Shown here in pieces: positions 58,159-64,000 of a stretch of 64,000 nucleotides of DNA. The number at the start of each line of letters is the position of its first letter. Within the stretch, counting starts at the first letter, position 1. The stretch is from Bacteroidales bacterium. GTDB lineage: Bacteria; Bacteroidota; Bacteroidia; Bacteroidales; UBA932. The position numbers and the translations under genes were made by a program. The stretch spans positions 1 through 64,000 of the forward strand of contig JAEEHS010000065.1 in assembly GCA_016281015.1 (NCBI GenBank), given 5' to 3'. Below the pieces are notes generated by a model. The model made no database searches and had not been told where the DNA came from. It was given only the letters and a program-made list of their open reading frames with translations.

Positions 58159-59226
58159 TTACAGTATAATTTCGCCATGTTCTTCTTCCCAGTCGTCCAC
58201 GATGGGCTGGAAGCCTCCGTTTCCGCCGGGCTGCGGGTTCACGTTCGGATCTTCGATTTCCCAGATGACCTGGTCGATGATCAGCCAGTGATTCTCAATG
58301 GCCTCTTTCTTCTTGAACACGTCGTCCAGGTTGACGTCCAGGGTCTGCAGGTTGCCGCCCGTGTCCACGACGGAGAAGGTCGCGTGGAGGTTGGAGGTCA
58401 CATCCGGAATCTTTCCGAAGGTGTTGAACACCGCGCACATCACGTCGTTCGGTTCGTCGGTGATGGTCGTGTCCTTGGAGGCGATCAGCGGGAAGCAGAC
58501 GGCCCCGGACGGATCCTCGGTCCTGAGGTTCAGGGCGAAGCGGTTGGACGGCGACAGACCGGAAATGACGGCGTTGGCGTTGGTCGTGGCATGCTGGATG
58601 CCCTTGACGCGGATCTGGAGGTAGTACGTGTCGATGACGGTCTGGGCCTCGGTGTCGATGACGATGACCGTGTCACGCGGGGCGACCATCACGTCCTTAT
58701 GGGCCACGAACAGGTGTTCAGGCTCTTCGTAGATGCCGATGCCGTCGAATGCGTCGGCCTTGGTGCCGAGGTAGCGGACGCGGGTCGAAGACGGGATTTC
58801 ATCGGTGTAGGCAATCATGGTGCTTTCACTGTTGAAACCGGTCTTCTGGATGGACTGGGTATCCCAGTTGTAGATGACGATGTCCCACTCGCCGAAGTCG
58901 ACGGCCAGGTCGCCGCTGAGCACTTGCTCGCCGTTTTCCAAGGTCTTGGCGCGGAGCCAGGTCTGGGTGTAAAGGTTCCGGGTGTCGGGATAGTACACCA
59001 GCACGTGCATTTCGTCGGTGTTCATCGACAGGGTGCGCTTGTCGTAGAGCCGGGGATCCGTGTTCCGCTTCGTGCCTTCGGTGATGTTGCAGATGGTCTT
59101 GACATTGACCTTCACGCGCACTTTCACGCTGGTCTCCGGGTCGTAGAGCGGACGACGGTGGCAGGCAGCGGCCGAAAGGACGACCACCACGAGGATGGCG
59201 AGCATTCTGAGGATACGCTTAGTCAT
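58159..59226 (-). CDS. DUF5119/FimB-Mfa2-like fimbrial anchor lipoprotein
   Basis: A 355-residue lipoprotein (MTKRILRMLAILVVVVLSAA, lipobox AAAC). The body is of the DUF5119 type: RRPLYDPETSVKVRVKVNVK, EMHVLVYYPDTRNLYTQTWL, FGEWDIVIYNWDTQSIQKTG, EEPEHLFVAHKDVMVAPRDT and YYLQIRVKGIQHATTNANAV with ISGLSPSNR. These proteins follow DUF3575 genes in Bacteroides fimbrial operons and are taken to be anchor or first minor subunits. The unrelated upstream extension of the frame lies in the DUF3575 gene; ATG 59226 overlaps its end by eight bases. Confidence 0.82.
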   Translation of the reverse strand: MTKRILRMLAILVVVVLSAAACHRRPLYDPETSVKVRVKVNVKTICNITEGTKRNTDPRLYDKRTLSMNTDEMHVLVYYPDTRNLYTQTWLRAKTLENGEQVLSGDLAVDFGEWDIVIYNWDTQSIQKTGFNSESTMIAYTDEIPSSTRVRYLGTKADAFDGIGIYEEPEHLFVAHKDVMVAPRDTVIVIDTEAQTVIDTYYLQIRVKGIQHATTNANAVISGLSPSNRFALNLRTEDPSGAVCFPLIASKDTTITDEPNDVMCAVFNTFGKIPDVTSNLHATFSVVDTGGNLQTLDVNLDDVFKKKEAIENHWLIIDQVIWEIEDPNVNPQPGGNGGFQPIVDDWEEEHGEIIL

Positions 59227-60787
59227 GGCGCACCTCCTTTTTCCCGGTCGGGACACAGATCGGCACCACCAGCGAAACCTTCGCCTTGGTGGGGCCGAAA
59301 TACCACTGGCCTGTCTTGTAGTCGATACCGGCATTGTAGGGGTCCCGGATCAGCTTGTCGTAAGACTGGGTCGGCTGATAGTGGCGGAAAACCGTATGCA
59401 TGGGACCGACGGCAAGGCTGAATTCGAGGTTCACCCGCTTGCGGCGCCCGATGGGCATGGCATAACCGGCAGAAACGCCTGCAGACCAATATTCGCCCTG
59501 CAGGTTGATGTCGCGGTCCCACTGGAAGTCGTACTTCGAGCTCATCGCATAGACGCCGGCAAACAGGCCGCGGAGTTTTTCCCGGCCATCGGGGTCCCAG
59601 CCTTTGAACCAGTAACGGCCTTCCAGGCCCATCTCCCACATCTGGAAGCAATATTTGTTCTTTGTCTCCCACCAGGGGAAGACGTCCTCCACCATGACGG
59701 AGAAATGCCGTCCGATGGGGACTTCCACTTCGACGTTGAGGGCCGTGACGGCGTCGTACAGGAGGTTGGTCTTGACGGCGGCGATCATCTTTTTCGGCCG
59801 GATATAAGTGCTGTCTGCCTTGGCCAGGTTGTCGAGGCTGTCAGCGGGGCTTGCCGCGAGGGTATCGACGGGGCTTGCAGCGAGGGTATCGACGGGGCTG
59901 ATTTCCAAAGTGTCAGCCGGCATAACAGACAGGCTGTCAGCGCGTTTGGCCATGGCGAGGCTGTCGGAGTGGGCGGCGTTCCGGAGGCTGTCGGCGCGGG
60001 CGGCCTGGGCAGCGGCTGCTGCTGCGGCGGCAGTGGCGGCGGCAAGCGCTGCGGCATGGCGGAGACTGTCGGCCTTCGCCGCGTTCCGGAGGCTGTCAGC
60101 GAGCGCAGCGTTCCGGAGGCTGTCGGCCTTCGCCGCATCGGCGTCGGAGATTTCCGTATTCCCGGCCGGGACGGCATCCGCGCCCGAATCCGCGATTCTC
60201 ACGCGGATAAATGCGTAGCGGAGGCGGCGGAAGTAGTTGGCGTACAGCTGCTTGTAGGATGAAATGGCCTTCAGGCGGGCTTCCTTCTCATCAGGACGGG
60301 CAGAACTGTCGATGATCTGGAGCATTTTCTCACGGCTCTGCTCGCTCATCCGCGTGTCGTGAAGGACCGCTTCGCGAAGGTCTGCCCAGGATTCTCCGTC
60401 CGGATTCGTCGTAAGACGAGAGGCGAGAGAAGGATATTTCGCAGCGATATAGCGGCGGAGCGATTCAGCACGGCGCTTGGACAGATTGACGTTGTAAGCG
60501 TACTGGCCTTCCGGAGAGGAGTAGGACACAATCTCGAGCGTTTCCTGTCCGTCGAAGGCGCCGGAGAGGTATAGGCTGTCCAGCTGGCGGAGCGCTTCCT
60601 GGTTGGAGAGATAATCTTCCCGGACCACCGCGTTGTCAAACGGGTAGTAGACGCGGATTTCCGCATCGCGGGTGGGAGTCTGCGCGCGTAAAGAAAAAGC
60701 AGCCGCGAGGAATAAGATACAGCTCACCACCGCCAGCCGGAAAGCGGCTGTCGCGTGCGTGCGGGTGTGTGCTAAAATCTTATACAT
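59219..60787 (-). CDS. DUF3575 outer-membrane protein with OmpA-like N-terminal domain
   Basis: A 522-residue protein, first gene of locus 2. A signal peptide (RLAVVSCILFLAAAFSLRAQ) is followed by an OmpA-like region (residues about 45-200: IRVYYPFDNAVVREDYL, EIVSYSSPEGQYAYNVNLSK with RRAESLRRYI), a repeat linker of ADSLRNAA units and Ala runs (215-320), and the DUF3575 barrel (AAVKTNLLYDAVTALNVEVE, VMVEDVFPWWETKNKYCFQM, LEGRYWFKGWD). Order N-OmpA-linker-barrel is the reverse of classical OmpA. It may form the outer-membrane base of the fimbria. ATG 60787 is favoured because the promoter core ends at 60814. Confidence 0.85.
   Translation of the reverse strand: MYKILAHTRTHATAAFRLAVVSCILFLAAAFSLRAQTPTRDAEIRVYYPFDNAVVREDYLSNQEALRQLDSLYLSGAFDGQETLEIVSYSSPEGQYAYNVNLSKRRAESLRRYIAAKYPSLASRLTTNPDGESWADLREAVLHDTRMSEQSREKMLQIIDSSARPDEKEARLKAISSYKQLYANYFRRLRYAFIRVRIADSGADAVPAGNTEISDADAAKADSLRNAALADSLRNAAKADSLRHAAALAAATAAAAAAAAQAARADSLRNAAHSDSLAMAKRADSLSVMPADTLEISPVDTLAASPVDTLAASPADSLDNLAKADSTYIRPKKMIAAVKTNLLYDAVTALNVEVEVPIGRHFSVMVEDVFPWWETKNKYCFQMWEMGLEGRYWFKGWDPDGREKLRGLFAGVYAMSSKYDFQWDRDINLQGEYWSAGVSAGYAMPIGRRKRVNLEFSLAVGPMHTVFRHYQPTQSYDKLIRDPYNAGIDYKTGQWYFGPTKAKVSLVVPICVPTGKKEVRHD
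59845..60145 (-). repeat. Coding repeats in the linker of the DUF3575 protein
   Basis: A roughly 30-base unit containing GCGAGGGTATCGACGGGGCT occurs twice at about 59848-59895 (SPVDTLAA), and TTCCGGAGGCTGTC recurs at about 59982, 60086 and 60113 (ADSLRNAA). Between them lies an Ala-coding run. The linker length could vary by recombination. Confidence 0.7.
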
Positions 60788-60813
60788 GTGCGTATGCTGG
60801 CGCAAAAACCGTG

Positions 60814-60844
60814 CAAAGATAATGCAAAAAAATTTATCTTCCAA
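60814..60844 (-). promoter_or_regulatory. Promoter of fimbrial locus 2
   Basis: Minus-strand TTG (plus CAA, 60842-60844), 20 bases, TATCTTTG (plus CAAAGATA, 60814-60821): a full match. It drives the DUF3575 gene and probably all eleven fimbrial genes plus fic. Confidence 0.85.
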
Positions 60845-61058
60845 CAAAAGTTTTAACTTTTTTCAAAAAGAATTGCTAATTCATAAAAATTTCAGAAGCA
60901 TTAAGAAGTGCCTCTGCGGGTGTTTCTTTGTGGTTTTTATAAATTAGGGCCTGCTTTTTAAAAACTTTTAATTGTCTTAAATCTAAAAATGTGCCATAGA
61001 GAGGCTTCTGGGTACGATATTTCTGAATTAAAAATTTTTTGATTTTTTAAAAATAATT
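60845..61058. promoter_or_regulatory. AT-rich control region between divergent fimbrial operons
   Basis: About 210 bases, much richer in A and T than the coding DNA around, with several A/T runs. It holds no gene. It contains AGAAGTGCCTCT (60905-60916) and its near-complement AGAGGCTTCT (61000-61009), and TTCAGAA (60891-60897) and TTCTGAA (61021-61027), the latter matching the core of the repeat at 18125-18163. Confidence 0.55.
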
Positions 61059-61088
61059 TTGGATTCTAAGATTTTTTGCCTATCTTTG
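61059..61088 (+). promoter_or_regulatory. Promoter of the 61135 fimbrillin / AraC operon
   Basis: TTG at 61059-61061, 19 bases, TATCTTTG at 61081-61088; leader of about 40 bases to ATG 61135. Confidence 0.8.
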
Positions 61089-61134
61089 CCCCAGAGTTGG
61101 TTTTGAACCCATTTGTTTATACCTATTATATTAT

Positions 61135-62211
61135 ATGAACCGGTATTTTTTCACTCCTTTGCTCCTTTCCGCCCTCGCCGTGGCGGCCTGTTCCGAGGTA
61201 GAAGATCTTCCCTCGCTGAACCAGGGCCCTGCCCCCTCCACCCGGAAACTTGATTTCGACGTGTCGGTCAGCCGGGACGGGAAAATGCTGACTTCCGCCC
61301 AGACGAAAGGCGAACTGGTGGATGCGGCAGATTTGTATGCCACCATGGACAAGCGCATCCCCTTCGGCCTGGTCGGTGTGGACCTGGAGAGTGACAAGCT
61401 GGTCGTCGACAACGCTTCTGTATATAATAATGGTAAGGGATACAGCGGATATTTCGAGCATTTCCTCTGGGATATGCCGAGCCTGATTACTTTCAGCGCC
61501 TATTATCCCCATGTCACGGACATTTCTTACGGGGAAGGCTATGATTCCTATTCCATTCCCTTCGGAGAGACGGAGACGGATGCCGGTCCGCTGGTGTCGA
61601 AGACGGTCCAGCACGCCATCGATCAGATGAATATGATTCCGCTTGAGTTTCAGCACATTACCAATGATATCGGCTACAAGATCTGCGACGTGACGCCGAA
61701 GACCGAACTGCAGGGGCTGATCCGCCTCAGGAAGGTGAAGGCAACCTATGTCGCTTCGGCGGGTGTCTATCTGAACGACCTCCAGCAGGGCCACGGCATT
61801 TGGCACAAGCAGGGTTATTACCGGGATGTCATTGTGTTTGAGGGAGATGCGCCGGTTGGCGTGGGCAGCGAGAATGAAAAGTTCATCGGGAGTGACGCCC
61901 TCGTGGACCGGATGGACCAGAGTCACCGCTATTATTCCATTCCGGACGAAATCCGGGTCGGCAAGCAGTGTGTCGAAGTACTTTTTGACGTAGAAGGCTT
62001 TACGCTGAACAATTTCTACTACGAACCGCTGAAAAACCAGAAGGTGAAATACATGCTCTACGGACTGCTGCCGGACAATGTGTTCGTCTATGGAAAGCAG
62101 TATACCTTCCATCTTGGGCTCGACCTCAGCCGGATCTACCATGAAATCACCTTCGCTCCGTCAGTCGGAGAGTGGGAAACCAAAATCTACGAAAACAACG
62201 ACGATTTCTGA
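61135..62211 (+). CDS. Fimbrillin-like lipoprotein, 358 aa
   Basis: Lipoprotein signal MNRYFFTPLLLSALAVAACS. Fimbrillin-like lines: LDFDVSVSRDGKMLTSAQTK, RIPFGLVGVDLES, FLWDMPSLITFSAYYPHVTD, PLVSKTVQHAIDQMNMIPLE with FQHITNDIGYKI, and a terminal YHEITFAPSVGEWETKIYEN. It differs from the array subunits in lacking the YYWP line and is encoded apart from them, in a two-gene operon with an AraC-type regulator (TGATG overlap). A signal-linked accessory subunit, or a sensor partner of the regulator, are both possible. Confidence 0.78.
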   Translation: MNRYFFTPLLLSALAVAACSEVEDLPSLNQGPAPSTRKLDFDVSVSRDGKMLTSAQTKGELVDAADLYATMDKRIPFGLVGVDLESDKLVVDNASVYNNGKGYSGYFEHFLWDMPSLITFSAYYPHVTDISYGEGYDSYSIPFGETETDAGPLVSKTVQHAIDQMNMIPLEFQHITNDIGYKICDVTPKTELQGLIRLRKVKATYVASAGVYLNDLQQGHGIWHKQGYYRDVIVFEGDAPVGVGSENEKFIGSDALVDRMDQSHRYYSIPDEIRVGKQCVEVLFDVEGFTLNNFYYEPLKNQKVKYMLYGLLPDNVFVYGKQYTFHLGLDLSRIYHEITFAPSVGEWETKIYENNDDF

Positions 62212-63485
62212 TGATACAGACATTCCTTTTGCTGATCCCCGTTTTCACGGCGCTCTACGGGATTCTGATCCATCTTTTATTTGCACCGAAATCACGGACG
62301 TTCCTGACGGCCGTGATGTTTCTTTTTGTCATGACGCTGTATCTGTTTACCGGGAGCACCTATTCTTCGCCGATGGCGTCGATGCGTACACAGGTACAGA
62401 TGTTCCTGCTGACCCAGCTGGTCGCCCCTTCGCTGATTCCGCTCTTCATGGTATATGCGTCCAAGTTGAGAGGGAAACACGAGCATACCTGGGCCGGCCT
62501 CATGTTCTGGGTGCTGGTTCCGGCGGCCCTGTTTACCTCTGCCGTCGTCCAGCATCACATGATTGGCGAGGAGCAGATCGAACTCTTTCTGAAAGACTAC
62601 TTCACGCGGGGCATCGAAGCGGTGGGAAGCTACGCTGGCGGGCCCCTACACTATTTCTATACCTGGAATATTGTCGCTTTCAACTACGTGATGCTGGTTG
62701 AGGTTTTGATACTTCTCGTGTATCTAATTCGAATCCATATCGCCGAAGGTTTCCGCCTTCGCCATATCTGGTCTTTCCTTTTTCAGGGCGGTCGGGTTTC
62801 CCCGCTGGAACTCACTTGTCAGACGGTTGTTCCCCTGCTGCTGATTTTCTCTCTCCGCATCTTTGTCCGGAAGTCCTATGTTGACTCCCATCTGTGGCTG
62901 ACCTTCATTCTCGCGTTCCTGGTTACGGCGCTGGTTTTCCTCTTTTCCTATTATGCGCTTTTCGGAGCCGTCCGCCTGATTTCGCTTTCAGATATGCGCG
63001 CAGCTTTCCGTTACAATATACATGGAGATAAGGAGTTAGCTCAGTCAATTGAAGAAGAGGTTGAGGACGCGGGGGCTTCCTCCCAGGCAGCCAGTCCCTC
63101 CCTTGCCGCGCAGCTTTTCTCGCCTGAGAAGATTTTCCCCGAGGATGATTCCCTCCGGGCCCGTTTCCAGCATCTGATGGTGGACGAGCAGCTTTTCCTG
63201 CAGCCCAGTCTGACACTGACAGAGGTGTCTGAGCGCCTCCATTCGAACAAGACCTATGTTTCAAAAATGGTGAATAACACCTATAACATCGGCCTTCCGG
63301 AGCTGCTGAACACCCTTCGGGTGGATTATGCCGAGCAGTATATCCTTACCCATCGCAGCGCCCGGCAGGATGAGATTGCCAAAGCCTGTGGTTTCCTGAG
63401 TGCATCCTCTTTCAACAACATTTTCAAGCGGGTGACAGGAATGACGCCGAAAGTATGGGAAGCCTCTTTCAGAGAGAGTGTTTAA
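62211..63485 (+). CDS. Membrane-embedded AraC family regulator (locus 2)
   Basis: A 424-residue protein. Six to seven hydrophobic segments fill residues 1-265 (FLLLIPVFTALYGILIHLLF, FLTAVMFLFVMTLYLF, AGLMFWVLVPAALFTSAVV, VVPLLLIFSLRIFV, LTFILAFLVTALVFLFSYYA). The last 100 residues are an AraC HTH pair (LTLTEVSERLHSNKTYVSKM, EIAKACGFLSASSFNNIFKR, VTGMTPKVWEASFRES). The start at 62211 overlaps the fimbrillin-like gene's stop and begins the first helix; an upstream in-frame codon lies inside that gene. Same plan as the 18183 gene. Probably controls fimbrial locus 2 and its own operon. Confidence 0.85.
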   Translation: MIQTFLLLIPVFTALYGILIHLLFAPKSRTFLTAVMFLFVMTLYLFTGSTYSSPMASMRTQVQMFLLTQLVAPSLIPLFMVYASKLRGKHEHTWAGLMFWVLVPAALFTSAVVQHHMIGEEQIELFLKDYFTRGIEAVGSYAGGPLHYFYTWNIVAFNYVMLVEVLILLVYLIRIHIAEGFRLRHIWSFLFQGGRVSPLELTCQTVVPLLLIFSLRIFVRKSYVDSHLWLTFILAFLVTALVFLFSYYALFGAVRLISLSDMRAAFRYNIHGDKELAQSIEEEVEDAGASSQAASPSLAAQLFSPEKIFPEDDSLRARFQHLMVDEQLFLQPSLTLTEVSERLHSNKTYVSKMVNNTYNIGLPELLNTLRVDYAEQYILTHRSARQDEIAKACGFLSASSFNNIFKRVTGMTPKVWEASFRESV

Positions 63486-63496
63486 CAGAAAAGTTA

Positions 63497-63519
63497 AGCT
63501 AATAATCTTCCTGTTAGCT
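63497..63519 (+). terminator. Weak hairpin after the AraC gene
   Basis: AGCTAA (63497-63502) pairs with TTAGCT (63514-63519) over an 11-base loop; T-rich sequence follows about 15 bases on. Weak as a terminator. Confidence 0.4.
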
Positions 63520-63561
63520 GCGCTTTCTCGTTTTTCTTTTCTTACTGTATCAATTTTTGAC

Positions 63562-63569
63562 TATCTTTG
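63562..63569 (+). promoter_or_regulatory. -7 box of the last gene
   Basis: TATCTTTG six bases before ATG 63576. The -33 position (63539-63541) reads TTC rather than TTG. The message would have almost no leader. Confidence 0.6.
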
Positions 63570-63575
63570 CAGAGT

Positions 63576-64000
63576 ATGAATCGTTTCCTATCATTTCTGC
63601 TCTGCCTTTTGTGCTTTTGCGCGGCCTCTGTTTTTGATGCACGCGCCGCTGTTACGTCTACCGCCACCACGCCCGACGGCTCCCTCTGGATGGGGACGGA
63701 CGGGGAGGGGCTGCTCCGGATCGGGAGGAACGGACGCCGCCTGGCGTATCGTTCTTCCGATGTTTCCTTTCCTTCCAATGTGATCCGGGACCTTCTCTGT
63801 GATGCGTCCGGGACGCTTTGGATTTTGACAGAAGGCGGGGCGTTGACAACGTATCTTTCGACGAAGGGTTTCGCGGCTTTTTCGGGCCTTTCCTCGCCCG
63901 TTTCGGCCATTGCCCTCCACGCTGGGGCGCTGATCGCTTCGACAGAGTCCTTGCAGCTGGTCCGTTGTAGCGCCGGTACCCCTCCGGTTCTGCTTTCCGC
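63576..64000 (+). CDS. Beta-propeller sensor protein, 3' end missing
   Basis: The frame is open from ATG 63576 to the window edge (141 codons). A signal peptide (MNRFLSFLLCLLCFCAASVF) is followed by propeller-repeat sequence: ATTPDGSLWMGTDGEGLLRI and VIRDLLCDASGTLWILTEGG are two Reg_prop-type blades. This is the beginning of the periplasmic sensor of a hybrid two-component system (Bacteroidetes type, with kinase and AraC output further on) or of a shorter propeller protein with an HTH output; the window ends before this can be decided. Its position beside fimbrial regulators may be chance. Confidence 0.75.
   Translation, partial: MNRFLSFLLCLLCFCAASVFDARAAVTSTATTPDGSLWMGTDGEGLLRIGRNGRRLAYRSSDVSFPSNVIRDLLCDASGTLWILTEGGALTTYLSTKGFAAFSGLSSPVSAIALHAGALIASTESLQLVRCSAGTPPVLLS

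Noticed and set aside
55822..59421. A 1199-codon open frame on the plus strand across the fimbrillin array
   Set aside because: It runs antisense to five genes with clear signal peptides and family motifs; its protein is Val/Gly/Asp-rich without domains, as expected from the complement of GC-rich coding DNA.
60845..61058. An invertible promoter between the divergent fimbrial operons
   Set aside because: The inverted repeats are only 10-12 bases and imperfect, both promoter cores lie outside the enclosed segment, and no recombinase gene is near.

Overview
The window comes from a Bacteroidales bacterium with fairly GC-rich coding DNA. The evidence is a set of promoters of the Bacteroidetes type (TTG, 19-20 bases, TAnnTTTG) in front of the main transcription units, A-rich leaders without Shine-Dalgarno sites, arrays of fimbrillin (Mfa/FimA-like) lipoproteins, a UpxY-type antiterminator, a Bacteroides-type HAD phosphatase and DUF3575/DUF5119/DUF4906 proteins. 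The species cannot be named from sequence alone; a high-GC gut or rumen Bacteroidales lineage is likely. No rRNA, tRNA, CRISPR array or insertion sequence was recognised.

Layout. (1) 1-8.6 kb is an accessory stretch: a truncated Fic gene, a Bro-N gene, a nitroreductase, a DUF362 lipoprotein, two secreted proteins of unknown role, an AAA ATPase with a nuclease-like C-terminus, and an overlapping DUF3990/HTH pair that looks like a toxin-antitoxin module. (2) 8.8-18.1 kb is fimbrial locus 1, all on the minus strand: a 59-residue leader protein, two fimbrillins, a large protein ending in a GRWRLPT-type domain, and a 1349-residue DUF4906-like protein with Ig/BACON-like modules. A membrane-bound AraC regulator (18.2-19.3 kb) lies upstream, and between it and the promoter sits a two-half-site direct repeat with 22-base spacing. 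(3) 19.3-39.8 kb is one compact minus-strand operon of 19 genes with almost no gaps: two outer-membrane proteins, then acyl/acetyltransferases, glycosyltransferases, a flippase fused to a pyruvyltransferase, a polymerase, Wza and Wzc homologues, a HAD phosphatase and a nucleotidyltransferase. This is a capsule or exopolysaccharide locus. (4) 39.8-41.7 kb, divergent from it, carries the initiating sugar-phosphate transferase and the UpxY antiterminator. (5) 41.8-60.8 kb is fimbrial locus 2 on the minus strand: DUF3575/OmpA-like protein, DUF5119-like anchor, seven fimbrillins in tandem, then the same three-gene cassette as locus 1 (fimbrillin, GRWRLPT protein, DUF4906 protein), ending in a Fic gene joined to the operon by a stop/start overlap. 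(6) 61.1-64 kb, plus strand, carries a fimbrillin-like lipoprotein, a second membrane AraC regulator and the start of a propeller-type sensor.

Working model (inference): both fimbrial loci have an anchor/shaft/tip organisation and each has its own membrane-bound AraC regulator. The sugar transferase and UpxY serve the divergent capsule operon. The most unusual points are the Fic enzyme with Cys in place of the catalytic His attached to the fimbrial operon behind a 13-bp perfect hairpin, the flippase-pyruvyltransferase fusion, the mosaic fimbrillin array with recycled signal-peptide DNA, and the candidate AraC operator.
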